A stretch of DNA of 64,000 bases from Paenibacillus sp. SC116 (GCF_024733555.1 NZ_JANIOF010000001.1:2600777-2664776); one strand, 5' to 3'. Numbered from the stretch's first letter, positions 52,802-61,952 are shown. The notes: generated by a model from the sequence alone, not told the origin. Numbers and translations: made by a program.

Positions 52802-53521
52802 TTAATCTTTAATTCTTGCTTCTTTCGTTAATCGCCGTATGAGGATACTCACAACAACAATCAGTATCAAACTAATAAACGTAGCAATCCATGTTGAAAC
52901 TTCATAAATATTCATCAATTTATAAAGTGGAATCGGTACATTTTCTCCCCATATCCCACTCTGAATGAAGACAATCAATAGTGAACTTGCGATAGATACG
53001 AATCCAAACCAAACATTCAAATGATAAAACCCAGCAGCTATAAACCACCCGACTAAATAAAACAAGCAGACATCTAATACCATTTTAAAATAAAATGCAA
53101 TTGGTACACTTATGCTTCTTTCTATTCCAATTATATTCATAATCAAAGATTCGAGTCCGAATAATAAAGCTACGATTGCAGTAAAACTCAGTGACAGGTA
53201 AAAGATTGATTGTAATGTACCCTTATAGTAATCCAGCCTTGTTACTCCATTAGATACAAAGTATTTAATAAACCCTCCCATTGAGAGCAAACCACAGATT
53301 AAGAAAAAGCCTTTGGAAGAGGTTAATGCACTATTTAAAATAGACCAGCTCGCTTCCCCATTTATCAGTGCAGACTGCGACAAATTCAACTCTATACCTG
53401 TATAACTTGTTGCTCCACTTGCTAAATGCAAAACTACAAGAATACCTATATACCATAGCATCCATGACCCTATCGTTTGATACATCCCTAATCCAACAAC
53501 AGTCGATTTATTTTTCCTCAT
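52802..53521 (-). CDS. ABC transporter permease (YtrC/D-like)
   Basis: 239 residues with six hydrophobic segments and no other domain. Its ATG overlaps the stop of the ATPase gene by four bases, so the two are translationally coupled. With the YtrA-type GntR gene it forms the three-gene regulator-ATPase-permease layout of cell-envelope-stress ABC systems in Firmicutes. The substrate is unknown. Confidence 0.85.
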   Translation of the reverse strand: MRKNKSTVVGLGMYQTIGSWMLWYIGILVVLHLASGATSYTGIELNLSQSALINGEASWSILNSALTSSKGFFLICGLLSMGGFIKYFVSNGVTRLDYYKGTLQSIFYLSLSFTAIVALLFGLESLIMNIIGIERSISVPIAFYFKMVLDVCLFYLVGWFIAAGFYHLNVWFGFVSIASSLLIVFIQSGIWGENVPIPLYKLMNIYEVSTWIATFISLILIVVVSILIRRLTKEARIKD

Positions 53522-54390
53522 TGTTTATCCTCCTTCGTCAAATGAATAAACAACTCTTGAAGTGTTATCGGCCCTAATGTCAGCTGCATAGCTTTAGCTT
53601 CTTCTCGTTCCTTTTCAGACAACTGACCGTAAATCATAACTAGCTTCGTACCTCCAAGCACCTGTTCCTTCAAAATATGTTTACCATGTACAAAATGATC
53701 GACTGCTTCTACTGCCCCCGTTACAGACACTCCACTTTCACGCAAAGTCTCCGCTTCTTCATGCAAAATCATTTCTCCCTGATCGATGATAAGCACTTCT
53801 TCAAACATAGACTCCATCTCAGAAATTAAATGAGTAGAAAGAATGATCGTTCTCGGATGCTCCATAAAATCATTCAGTACTTCCTCATAAAAAATTTCTC
53901 TTGCCGGAGCATCCATACCTAAATAGGCTTCATCGAAAATCGTAATCGGACAGCGACTAGCTAAACCGATAATGGCATGAAATGCTGACTGCATGCCTCG
54001 TGAGAGCTTTGATATCTCCGTATCCGTTGGAATTTTAAAACGTTTAATGAGACGTTCCGCATAGTCCAAATCAAAGTTTGGGCGGAAAATGGATAGATCC
54101 TTTATATATTTATTTACACGACCAGATTCATCATCCAGCTTTACATCTCTTATAAAAACAATTTGCTCCATCACCTTTGCATTTTCAAAAACAGGCTCAC
54201 CATCAACTGTAATACTACCATTCGTCTGCTTTACAAAGGCTGCTAAAATAGACAGCAAAGATGTTTTTCCTGCACCATTCCGTCCAAGTAAACCATAAAT
54301 TTTTTCACCTTCTAATTCGAAGGATACATTTTTTAATACTGCTTTATTTTGATATTGAAGTGACACCTTGTCAGCTTTAATTCGTAGCAT
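53518..54390 (-). CDS. ABC transporter ATP-binding protein
   Basis: 290 residues. Walker A GRNGAGKTS, signature LSRGMQSAF (degenerate LSGGQ), Walker B ITIFDEAYLGMDAP with the D-loop, and the switch His in STHLISE. About 70 residues follow the nucleotide-binding domain. Stop and start of neighbours overlap on both sides (TAATG upstream, ATGA downstream). Works with the 52802-53521 permease. Confidence 0.93.
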   Translation of the reverse strand: MLRIKADKVSLQYQNKAVLKNVSFELEGEKIYGLLGRNGAGKTSLLSILAAFVKQTNGSITVDGEPVFENAKVMEQIVFIRDVKLDDESGRVNKYIKDLSIFRPNFDLDYAERLIKRFKIPTDTEISKLSRGMQSAFHAIIGLASRCPITIFDEAYLGMDAPAREIFYEEVLNDFMEHPRTIILSTHLISEMESMFEEVLIIDQGEMILHEEAETLRESGVSVTGAVEAVDHFVHGKHILKEQVLGGTKLVMIYGQLSEKEREEAKAMQLTLGPITLQELFIHLTKEDKQ

Positions 54391-54764
54391 TAATTATCCC
54401 TCCCCTTCTTAGAATCGATCATGTTTTTTATTTCCTCTACTGAAATACCGAGCTTTTCTGCCTCGTGCATCATGCTCCATACATATTGTTCTTGAAATGC
54501 TTGTTTCCGTTGTTCTCTAAGCATCTGATACGCTCCCGCTGCGACAAACATACCGACACCTCTTTTCTTATATAAGATCCCTGCATCCACAAGCTGATTA
54601 AATCCCTTTAACACAGTTGCTGGATTGATCTTGTAGTAAGCAACAAGTTGATTGGTGGATGGAGCCTGCTCCTCTTCTTTCAAGTTCCCGTTCACAATAT
54701 CATCCTCAATCATTTCCCTAATCTGCTGAAAGATCGGTTTATTCTCATCTAATGACGAACGCAT
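54390..54764 (-). CDS. GntR-family regulator, YtrA subfamily
   Basis: About 124 residues: an N-terminal winged helix (PIFQQIREMIEDDIVNGNLKEEEQAPSTNQLVAYYKINPATVLKGF) and the short helical tail typical of the YtrA group, which has no large effector domain. ATG at 54764 lies after GGAGG. First gene of the ABC operon, probably its repressor through the palindrome at 54803-54832. Confidence 0.92.
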   Translation of the reverse strand: MRSSLDENKPIFQQIREMIEDDIVNGNLKEEEQAPSTNQLVAYYKINPATVLKGFNQLVDAGILYKKRGVGMFVAAGAYQMLREQRKQAFQEQYVWSMMHEAEKLGISVEEIKNMIDSKKGRDN

Positions 54765-54802
54765 AGTCAGCCTCCTTTCGTTCCTCATTTGACCGTTAGT
54801 AT

Positions 54803-54832
54803 TATGGTTAGTTAGTTATGTAGTTAACCATA
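54803..54832. promoter_or_regulatory. Operator candidate for the GntR/ABC operon
   Basis: TATGGTTA and TAACCATA, 8-base arms with a 14-base spacer, 39-68 bases upstream of the regulator start. Confidence 0.6.
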
Positions 54833-54977
54833 TATCTAATTACAAGTAATGTCAAGCGTGTTAGGATTAATTTTGAATGCCTATTCCAACTTGAACATAG
54901 CTAGTTTGATCGGTATGATCAGATCGCAATTACTGAATTTCTTTTAAAATCGTTGAAATCGAGAGGATGGATGTGCA

Positions 54978-56261
54978 ATGACGGTGATCAACATGAACAA
55001 CAAACCACGATTGGATACGTTAAGCTTTAGGGTACCCGGGGAGTTCGAATTGCAAGACAGTGTTATGCTCTGCTGGTCTGATGTTGAAACCCCTTGCGAA
55101 GGATACAACGTAGACGCAGTAAGTGTAGAAATCGTGAAACATATGCTCGACCATGTTGATTTAATCATCGTGAACACATCAAATGAGCAAGTCACGCAGC
55201 GCGCGAAAGAGAAATTAGCACAGCTGCATATTGATACTAGCCGCATTCAATTTTCGAACATCGAGAATTTTGTTGTATTCCCGCGCGATTTTGGAGCCGA
55301 GATCATGGTCGATGATACTGGATGTCGCAAACTCGTCGATTTTGATTTTGATATGTATGGGATGCTGAACAAAGATATCCGACTTGTCAGATTAATGGAA
55401 GCTTTCGATCGCGAGCATGCTAAATTGCTTGGCATTGAAGATACGGTGTTCACCCGTTTGTTTGGTGAGGGTGGTGATCGCGAGTTCAATGGACAAGGTG
55501 TCATGATGACCATTGAAGCCACCGAGGTGAATGATCGGAATCATGGCATGACTCGCGAAGAGGTGGAGGCTGAATTCAAACGTATTTTCAACTTAAAACA
55601 AGTCATCTGGCTGCCTCGCCCGACTTTTGATGACGAGCATATTATGAGCGGTCCTGTACCAGGACCCGATGAAGCTACACTTGCCTACCGCTCGGCTTCA
55701 GCCAACGGTCATATCGATGAAATGTGCCGTTTTGTTGATGAACGAACGATTGTGCTAGCCGAAGTGACTGCAGAGGAAGCTTCCGAACATAAGCTTGCCG
55801 CCATCAACAAAGAGAGGCTGGATCAAGCGTACCATGTCCTGAAAAATTGCCTTGATGCAAATGGTGAACCTTTCCGTATCGTTCGCATCCCCGTACCCGA
55901 TCCAATATATGTGCAGGCAAAGAAAGAAGAGCCGTTATACCAAACCTGGCACTCATTTAAAGAGATTCTTGGTTTAACTCAAATGTTCGACGGCTCCCCA
56001 TTTCCGACCGGAGATATGACGATGCTGCCTGCATTAAGCTATTGTAATTTTTTAATTTTGAATGACATCGTCATCGGGCAAAAATATTGGAAAGAAGGAC
56101 TTCCGCAGCGTATGAAAGAAAAGGACGAGGAAGCAGAGCGCGTGCTCAAAAGCGTCTTTCCGGATAGAGAGGTCGTGCTGCTCGATACGTTAGCACTCAA
56201 TTTATTGGGCGGTGGTGTCCACTGTCATACTCGTAATGTACCTGCTGCGTGTAACGATTAG
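54978..56261 (+). CDS. Agmatine deiminase / peptidyl-arginine deiminase-family enzyme
   Basis: 427 residues, PAD-PPH (guanidino-group-modifying) fold. FPRDFGAE, GEGGDREFNGQG and the C-terminal GGGVHCHTRNVPA carry the Asp, Glu, His and nucleophilic Cys expected of agmatine deiminases. Sequence between the motifs departs from standard AguA (for instance the long acidic insert near residues 180-200), so the substrate may differ: agmatine, arginine or a peptide. Single gene, GAGAGG before the ATG, terminator after a tetranucleotide repeat. No partner carbamoyltransferase nearby. Confidence 0.82.
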   Translation: MTVINMNNKPRLDTLSFRVPGEFELQDSVMLCWSDVETPCEGYNVDAVSVEIVKHMLDHVDLIIVNTSNEQVTQRAKEKLAQLHIDTSRIQFSNIENFVVFPRDFGAEIMVDDTGCRKLVDFDFDMYGMLNKDIRLVRLMEAFDREHAKLLGIEDTVFTRLFGEGGDREFNGQGVMMTIEATEVNDRNHGMTREEVEAEFKRIFNLKQVIWLPRPTFDDEHIMSGPVPGPDEATLAYRSASANGHIDEMCRFVDERTIVLAEVTAEEASEHKLAAINKERLDQAYHVLKNCLDANGEPFRIVRIPVPDPIYVQAKKEEPLYQTWHSFKEILGLTQMFDGSPFPTGDMTMLPALSYCNFLILNDIVIGQKYWKEGLPQRMKEKDEEAERVLKSVFPDREVVLLDTLALNLLGGGVHCHTRNVPAACND

Positions 56262-56296
56262 GGTTCAACGTTAAACTTCAGTTATAGCGAGAATTT

Positions 56297-56338
56297 TAAA
56301 TAAATAAATAAATAAATAAATAAATGAATGAATGAATG
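56297..56338 (+). repeat. Tetranucleotide tandem repeat
   Basis: Seven TAAA units followed by three TGAA units and TG, about 42 bases, between the deiminase stop and its terminator. The unit change midway suggests slippage after a point change. Confidence 0.9.
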
Positions 56339-56353
56339 TACAAGGTAAAGAGA

Positions 56354-56395
56354 GAAGGACGCAGCCTACGCGAAAGCGCAGGAGCGTCCTTTTTA
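56354..56395 (+). terminator. Terminator after the deiminase gene
   Basis: AAGGACGC/GCGTCCTT outer stem, inner stem CCTACGC/GCGCAGG with a GAAA-type loop, then TTTTTAG. Confidence 0.88.
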
Positions 56396-56593
56396 GTACC
56401 AGGTCAAAATCAAGTTAAAAACTCGAGAATCCGATTCCAATAACGATATCGTTAGTACTATACAGAGTCAGGACCGCTCATCACGATTATGTTCCCGATA
56501 TGTTTTGAACAACGACAATTGGCTTTCTTTCAACCTTTTCATCATAGATTTAAGACATTAATTCAACCTTCATTCACATAATAAAAAACAACC

Positions 56594-56656
56594 ATAAAAC
56601 AAACATTATTTTATTTTGTTTGTTTTATAATAAACAATAAATGTTTTTGTTTGTTA
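56594..56656. promoter_or_regulatory. Inverted and direct GTTTGTTTT repeats, probable operator
   Basis: Perfect 11-base arms ATAAAACAAAC (594-604) and GTTTGTTTTAT (618-628) around 13 bases; a third partial copy, TTTTGTTTGTT, at about 645-655. Just upstream of the MFS promoter. Confidence 0.55.
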
Positions 56657-56662
56657 TTTTTA

Positions 56663-56691
56663 TTGACTGAAAATGAGTTCAAAGCTAAACT
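56663..56691 (+). promoter_or_regulatory. Promoter of the MFS gene
   Basis: TTGACT (56663-56668), 17 bases, TAAACT (56686-56691). Confidence 0.45.
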
Positions 56692-56701
56692 AATGCAGTA
56701 A

Positions 56702-56746
56702 ACAAAGACGACGAAGTAATTAGTGATCGTCTTTGTCACGCTTTTT
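56702..56746 (+). promoter_or_regulatory. Leader hairpin of the MFS gene
   Basis: ACAAAGACGA/TCGTCTTTGT 10-base perfect stem with a 15-base loop, then CACGC and TTTTT. It lies between promoter and ribosome site, so it may be an attenuator. Confidence 0.45.
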
Positions 56747-56774
56747 ACAATAAGAAAGGATATGGGGTGTAAAA

Positions 56775-57983
56775 ATGTTTTCCAATCGATATGTTCGAAC
56801 GATCCTCCTCTCCCGGGTCCTGCTCCAGCTGGGAATTTGGATTCGCAATTTCGCAGTACTTCTGTATGTAACGGAATTAACAAATAATGATCCGGTTTAT
56901 GTATCGCTTATTTCCGTTGCGGAATTTGCTCCGATCTTTCTATTCGGTCTTATAGGCGGTACCTTTGCTGACCGATGGAAGCCAAAACAAACGATGGTAT
57001 TAAGCGACCTTCTGTCCACCTTATCTATTGTGGCTGTTCTATTCGCTGTCATAAACGAGGGATGGATGGCTCTTCTCATCGGGACTTTCATTTCTGCGAG
57101 CCTGTCACAATTTTCTCAGCCTTCGGCCATGAAACTATTCAAACGGCATGTACCAGCTGAACAGTTGCAGAGTATCATGGCCATGTTCCAAACACTTGTC
57201 GCTGTATTTACGTTGTTGGGTCCAGTCATTGGCACATTTATATTCATGCAGTTCGACATTAACGTTTCTCTAATCCTGACGGCATTTCTGTTTCTGGGAT
57301 CATCGCTTGTCTTATCAACGCTGCCACGTGACCTGGAGGAATCAAACTCTGGGAATGCTGGAGGCTTTATAAGAGAATTAATCGATGGGTTGCGTTATAT
57401 CTCTTCCAATCCATCCTTGCGCACGCTTTGCTTAACATTCTCTGCTGTCGGATTAGCATCAGGACTGACCCAACCGCTTCAAATCTTCCTTGTCATCGAA
57501 CAACTGGGATTAGATAAACAAGCTCTGCAGTGGTTTGTCATGGCTAATGGAGCAGCTATGCTGATAGGCGGAATTGCTATCATGGGGATTGCCAAAAAGG
57601 TGAGGCCGCAGTTATTGCTCATGGTAGGCTTACTTGTCGCTGCCTTCTGTACGATGGGGATAGGAGCCTCTTCTGTAATTTGGATAACAACGGTTCTTCT
57701 CGTCATTAGCGGATTGTTTTACCCATGCATTCACGGAGGCATTCAGACGCTGATTGTGCGTAATACGGAAGGAGCCTTTATAGGCCGAGTATCCGGCATT
57801 ATTACGCCTGTTTTTATGGGGATGATGGTCATTGGCATGTTCTTCTCCGGTTATTTGAAAGAAACTATTTCTTTACTAGCCGTATATGCAACAAGCGGTA
57901 TTTTAATCATTGTCGGTGCACTTATGCTGTTCCCTCTTATTGTTGATAAAAGTAAAGCTGTCGAACGAACAAGAGACGTTTAG
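56775..57983 (+). CDS. MFS transporter (DHA3/TMS5-like exporter)
   Basis: 402 residues, 10-12 hydrophobic segments. FLFGLIGGTFADRWKPKQTMVLSD is the loop 2-3 motif of the DHA3-type (MefA/Bcr-like) exporters, and the central region lacks a long loop. Probably extrudes drugs or a natural product. GGGGTG precedes the ATG. The gene has a repeat-rich upstream region and a leader hairpin, which suggests inducible expression. Confidence 0.88.
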   Translation: MFSNRYVRTILLSRVLLQLGIWIRNFAVLLYVTELTNNDPVYVSLISVAEFAPIFLFGLIGGTFADRWKPKQTMVLSDLLSTLSIVAVLFAVINEGWMALLIGTFISASLSQFSQPSAMKLFKRHVPAEQLQSIMAMFQTLVAVFTLLGPVIGTFIFMQFDINVSLILTAFLFLGSSLVLSTLPRDLEESNSGNAGGFIRELIDGLRYISSNPSLRTLCLTFSAVGLASGLTQPLQIFLVIEQLGLDKQALQWFVMANGAAMLIGGIAIMGIAKKVRPQLLLMVGLLVAAFCTMGIGASSVIWITTVLLVISGLFYPCIHGGIQTLIVRNTEGAFIGRVSGIITPVFMGMMVIGMFFSGYLKETISLLAVYATSGILIIVGALMLFPLIVDKSKAVERTRDV

Positions 57984-58113
57984 AATTACGATGGATAGAA
58001 AAAGTAACGGTAGAAAAGCATCATAAACTGTTCATTTACAACGATCAGCTTCTTACACAAAGGATACTAAGCCCTGCTAATCGCTTCTATCGCAACATAG
58101 AATTGGGCTAAGC

Positions 58114-58224
58114 CTATACTTTGCTCAGGTCAGATACAAAAAAACAAGCGGCCACAATCGCAGGGAAAACTGTGCTATTACCGCCAAAGCAGAATGCAAT
58201 CACCCCGACATAGAAAAGCGAAAA
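58114..58224 (-). pseudogene. Remnant of an OFA/L-lactate-type MFS transporter
   Basis: An open stretch of about 36 codons (FSLFYVGVIAFCFGG..., TVFPAIVAACFF..., then stop). It resembles the C-half helix of oxalate/formate antiporter-family carriers (CFGGNxxxxPA..ADFFG). No start and no flanking transporter sequence remain. It lies directly downstream of the glycosyltransferase gene and marks the border of the second biosynthetic locus. Confidence 0.55.
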
Positions 58225-58250
58225 AACTCCATCCCACCAAGGGACGGAGT
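58216..58250 (-). terminator. Terminator of the second biosynthetic operon
   Basis: Minus strand ACTCCGTCCC-TTGGT-GGGATGGAGT followed by TTTTTTCGC, 18 bases after the glycosyltransferase stop. Confidence 0.9.
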
Positions 58251-58267
58251 GTTTCTCCTTGTAACAG

Positions 58268-59656
58268 CTACACGCGAGCAGCCACATTTGCTTTATCCAG
58301 CTCAAATACTTTACAATCACCAACTTGCTGCTCCGTATGAGAGACGAGCTGATTCCGACCGAACAGCTGTTCAAGCTCTTGTCTGCTATGCCACATCCAT
58401 CCGGCTGTTGTAGCGAGATAAGACACATAAGTATCGTTGTACAAAAATACAACTCTCTTCGCAATGCGATATAATTCCTTCAGCATCAGACTGATTAACG
58501 GATCGTTAAACATTCTGAAATAATCAGTTACGATGATGACATCAAAGTGCTTGGATGAATAATGCGTGTCTACCCCTAGTAAATAGACGATCTCTTTGTC
58601 AGGCCACGTCTGTTGATAGCGGTAGATCAGATGTTTATTTTGTAAAAATACATGGGAGACCTGCAAGGAAGAGAGCACCGCATGGCTGTCTGCGCCAAGT
58701 ACTGCCGTGCGTTCGGCCCCTTGTAAATAGTCTGTATTCAGCAGCTCAATAAGCTGACCACTATACGCAGGCACGTAATAATGGATTAACAGCCTATTAA
58801 ACTTGGCGATAATCTGATCGTAGTGCATGTCCGCCGAATACGGATACAGCTCCGTATCGAAAGTTCGCTGCTTGAGATGCATCTTCTTACGATTGAGGAA
58901 GCTGGATTTGATCTTCAGATCAATCTTATCATCAGATGGATGCGGTAAATGCAGTGCGCTAATATCAGCCGTAGCATACATAACTGCGCCATGCTTGTGC
59001 AGCATATACGCAAAGTCCGTATCTTCCGCCCCCCATCCTTTGAGCATCTCATCGAATCCCCCTGATCGAAGCACGACGTCACGCGAAGCACTAACCGCTC
59101 CGCCCCAGCCCATCGTCCAAGGCACATCCATTCGGTTAAGATCATGTTCGACCAGTTCAAAATGAGAGGTTCGCATATCTTCCCAGCCAGGATGATACTT
59201 GAGCTGTTCACACATGTCCGCAAGATTATTGGGATCAATGCCTTCGATCACAGACATATCCTCCTGCTCCGGATCTGTTAGTGCGCCCATAATATAATGA
59301 TACAGAGCCATATTAGTGCTGGCGCCTATCCGATTGATAACACGTTCTAAAAAGAAGTCAGGTATCACTATCCCGCAGTCAAGGAAGACCAATATGTTCC
59401 CCTTGCTCTCCTTAATCCCGATATTGCGAGTACGAGAACGGCCAGAATGTTTATCACGAGCGATATGCAAATACTTGAGATTTGCAATGCGTCCTGCAAA
59501 GGAATCGACAATCTCTTGAATCGGCTGAGTTGAACCATCATCAACGACGATCACCTCTACAAGGGCGTCGGACACAGTCTGATGCGCGATAAAATACAAG
59601 CTGCGCTCCAACTGCTCCATCTTATTGTATACAGGAATAATGATCGATACGTCCAC
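58268..59656 (-). CDS. GT2 glycosyltransferase with C-terminal methyltransferase-like domain
   Basis: 462 residues; GTG start after AAGGAGG. The N-terminal GT-A domain opens SIIIPVYNKMEQLERSL with VVDDGST, then FLDCGIVIP where many GT2 enzymes have a DxD, and GWGAEDTDFAYMLHKHG, the galactosyltransferase-like C motif. Residues about 300-450 resemble a class I methyltransferase (DVIIVTDYFRMFNDPLISLMLKELYRIAKRVV), but the glycine-rich SAM loop is replaced by AVLGADSHAV, so catalysis there is doubtful. It follows the BtrH-like gene by 17 bases and is the last gene of the operon. Likely role: sugar addition to, or peptide-like recognition of, the product. Confidence 0.82.
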   Translation of the reverse strand: MDVSIIIPVYNKMEQLERSLYFIAHQTVSDALVEVIVVDDGSTQPIQEIVDSFAGRIANLKYLHIARDKHSGRSRTRNIGIKESKGNILVFLDCGIVIPDFFLERVINRIGASTNMALYHYIMGALTDPEQEDMSVIEGIDPNNLADMCEQLKYHPGWEDMRTSHFELVEHDLNRMDVPWTMGWGGAVSASRDVVLRSGGFDEMLKGWGAEDTDFAYMLHKHGAVMYATADISALHLPHPSDDKIDLKIKSSFLNRKKMHLKQRTFDTELYPYSADMHYDQIIAKFNRLLIHYYVPAYSGQLIELLNTDYLQGAERTAVLGADSHAVLSSLQVSHVFLQNKHLIYRYQQTWPDKEIVYLLGVDTHYSSKHFDVIIVTDYFRMFNDPLISLMLKELYRIAKRVVFLYNDTYVSYLATTAGWMWHSRQELEQLFGRNQLVSHTEQQVGDCKVFELDKANVAARV

Positions 59657-59673
59657 CGTGCACCTCCTTTTGG

Positions 59674-60771
59674 TTACGAGTTATTTTTCTGGAGCTCTTC
59701 AATCAATTGCGTGATTGCTATTTGTTCTCCAGCCTGTATGCCTTGCAACGAGTCATTAATGGATTGAAGTATCTTTCTATCATCACACATATGACCTTTG
59801 ATTACTTTGTTACGCTGCGCATACGCACGTTTCTCCAACCACTCGAACTCGGCCAATATAGGTGTGTCTGCACTCAAATGGCCTAACTGCTGCAAATATT
59901 TAATTCTCGCGATCATCATCATCTTATGTTCCCACAAAATATGAAACGGCCGCACATCGAAGTATTTAATCCCGTCAATCATTTTAGTCGTGAATTCTTG
60001 CAGTAGAGGGTAAATATCCATACCGAAAATTCCTTCTACCGGATGCTGCTGAATCTTAAGTCGCTCCGTGGAATTTTTCCCCTCCAAGTAGTCTTGCAGC
60101 GTATCAATAATAAGCTGCAAGTCAAATTCAAATCTCGCCAAACCTGCTCCGAATTTACTTGCCTCATAATCGGCAGGCTCCAATCTTTTGAAGGAATTGA
60201 TCAGCGAGTGAACACCAGAATCCACGGAGTACGCTTGTTCAAATTGTTCAAAGCTAACTTCCTGCATAGAGAACTGGCGATTTTTATCAAAGATCGCTAC
60301 ATGATAGATTTGCCGCTCCAAGTCATAGCCATAGATGAAAATATCATGGATAAAGTGATACTGCTGATAGGAGCTAGTATTGCCAATGTAGTACTCATCC
60401 ACATACGTAACGACATACGATTCACGCTCTAATTGTGTAATCAAGTACTTATGAATATCTACTCCCAGCTGCTTCAGTATCTTCTTGTCGCTATGCTTGT
60501 ACTCCAACCACGGCAGATTTCGATAAGCAATCATTAAGTCTGGATAGAAGTCCAACCGATATTCCCCAAGGTCGTTCAAGTAATGCTTCGAAAAAAACAA
60601 TTGAATATAGCTGCTATGAATCCAAGGCTGTGCATACTCATAAGGTTGCAATACGCCTAATACATAGGCATGCCCCAAAAATCCATATACTTTAGGTTTC
60701 TCAAATGGCAGTATTACAACCTTCTTGGTCTTCTCAACAAGCGCTGATTCTACTTCTAACATGTCTATCAT
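59674..60771 (-). CDS. BtrH-like protein lacking the catalytic cysteine
   Basis: 365 residues. The middle contains the BtrH-N-type strand-turn TYVDEYYIG... and FIHDIFIYGYD, matching the Asp and His region of butirosin BtrH acyltransferases, followed by VAIFDKN. The N-terminal block where BtrH has its nucleophilic Cys (compare NCFYNSF in the neighbouring PKS) reads FLGHAYVLGVLQ and has no Cys. I read it as a non-catalytic or altered relative, perhaps a partner or substrate-holding subunit. It has a C-terminal helical region of about 150 residues. Start 7 bases after GGAGG; 38 bases downstream of the radical SAM gene. Confidence 0.7.
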   Translation of the reverse strand: MIDMLEVESALVEKTKKVVILPFEKPKVYGFLGHAYVLGVLQPYEYAQPWIHSSYIQLFFSKHYLNDLGEYRLDFYPDLMIAYRNLPWLEYKHSDKKILKQLGVDIHKYLITQLERESYVVTYVDEYYIGNTSSYQQYHFIHDIFIYGYDLERQIYHVAIFDKNRQFSMQEVSFEQFEQAYSVDSGVHSLINSFKRLEPADYEASKFGAGLARFEFDLQLIIDTLQDYLEGKNSTERLKIQQHPVEGIFGMDIYPLLQEFTTKMIDGIKYFDVRPFHILWEHKMMMIARIKYLQQLGHLSADTPILAEFEWLEKRAYAQRNKVIKGHMCDDRKILQSINDSLQGIQAGEQIAITQLIEELQKNNS

Positions 60772-60809
60772 GCAGTTGCCTCCATTTATCTAGGTAGGAG
60801 CTCTGTCTA

Positions 60810-61952
60810 TTAAAAAGATTGAGGATCAGCGAACATCCTTGTGCAGCGATTGCACATCATGAGATTGGTCGTTTTGAGATAATCACGGAATTGGGTCGCA
60901 CGCTCCCCTTCCCACATTTCGGCAAAGCTATTCTCGTAAATGTTGCCATACTTATAGTCCGGCAAATCCACACATGGGTATACATCACCGGTACGGCGTA
61001 TAATCAGTTCATGCCACGGTGCCACACATTTCGTACGTCCGAACACATTATCAATATCTGAATAATAGTCATGAATATCGACGTAATGAGAGGAATCGAT
61101 ACCTTCTGAAGCCCACAACTCTTCTAGCTCCTTTTTCAATAACAACGTATCCATCGGTATCGACTCTTCTACAAATCCTTGCCATGCAGGCGACACATCG
61201 CAATCCAAATCGTGCTTCATCTGCGTCGCATAGGCACGACCTCGTTCTGGTGTTGTGAACAATAGCGGTGCCAAGTTAACAGATAAATCACGACGTGTCC
61301 CAAATGGGTTACGCGGATCATGCAGTTCTATTTTGGCATCACTGAATCGCTCGCGCAGCGCACTCATAAATTGCTTGATGCTAAGATAATTCGTTGGAGA
61401 AAGAACCATCGTAATATGGATATATGGGAACCTCTTCTTGCGTCTACGTTTCTCCGCAATAAGTGCTTCAATGTTCTCACATATCTTTTGATAACTTCCT
61501 TTACCTCGAATCGCATCATGGAACTCTTCGGGTCCATCGATGGAAATGTTCATTCCCACGATATTCTCCATTATGAACTCAATACGATTTTTAATTAATG
61601 ATCCGTTCGTTAACAAGAAAATATTCGCTTTGCGCTTCCGAAGATGCTCCACTAGTTCTGTAAAATGCTTGTACAACATAGGTTCGCCGCCCGTAATAAG
61701 AACTCCAAGATTTTTGTTCACAGCAGTGACTTCATCTAGAAACTTCTTCAATACCTCAATATCCAACTGCTCGCGAATCGCACGTTGCGGCTCTTTAAGC
61801 GCCCATCCTGTATCCCCCCAAATGTGGCAGAAGTTGCAACGATAATTGCATAGCTCTGATGGATATAGCGTAAGCTGCTTAATTTCTGGTTTTAAGTTTT
61901 GAACATGCTCGACTAGAGCTGTACCACCGAGTTCCCCTGCTTTTGTTAACAT
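60810..61952 (-). CDS. Radical SAM/SPASM-domain enzyme
   Basis: 380 residues. The cluster motif CNYRCNFC (Cys 35, 39, 42) is followed by LITGGEPMLY and the N-terminal TIM-barrel; ISIDGPEEFHDAIRGKGSY is typical of SPASM enzymes. The C-terminal SPASM region has CVAPWHELIIRRTGDVYPCVD and CNRCTRMF for an auxiliary Fe-S cluster. Relatives modify peptides (anaerobic sulfatase-maturing type) or carbohydrates (BtrN, the butirosin dehydrogenase). The neighbourhood (ACP, BtrH-like proteins, glycosyltransferase) makes oxidation of a carrier-bound or sugar-like substrate plausible; no precursor-peptide gene is visible. AAGGGGGGG ribosome site. Confidence 0.9.
   Translation of the reverse strand: MLTKAGELGGTALVEHVQNLKPEIKQLTLYPSELCNYRCNFCHIWGDTGWALKEPQRAIREQLDIEVLKKFLDEVTAVNKNLGVLITGGEPMLYKHFTELVEHLRKRKANIFLLTNGSLIKNRIEFIMENIVGMNISIDGPEEFHDAIRGKGSYQKICENIEALIAEKRRRKKRFPYIHITMVLSPTNYLSIKQFMSALRERFSDAKIELHDPRNPFGTRRDLSVNLAPLLFTTPERGRAYATQMKHDLDCDVSPAWQGFVEESIPMDTLLLKKELEELWASEGIDSSHYVDIHDYYSDIDNVFGRTKCVAPWHELIIRRTGDVYPCVDLPDYKYGNIYENSFAEMWEGERATQFRDYLKTTNLMMCNRCTRMFADPQSF

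Larger units (their letters stand above)
56396..56774 (+). other. Upstream region of the MFS gene
   Basis: About 380 bases without a gene. The first 190 bases hold nothing I can name. After that come the operator-like repeats, a promoter and a leader hairpin listed separately. Confidence 0.5.
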
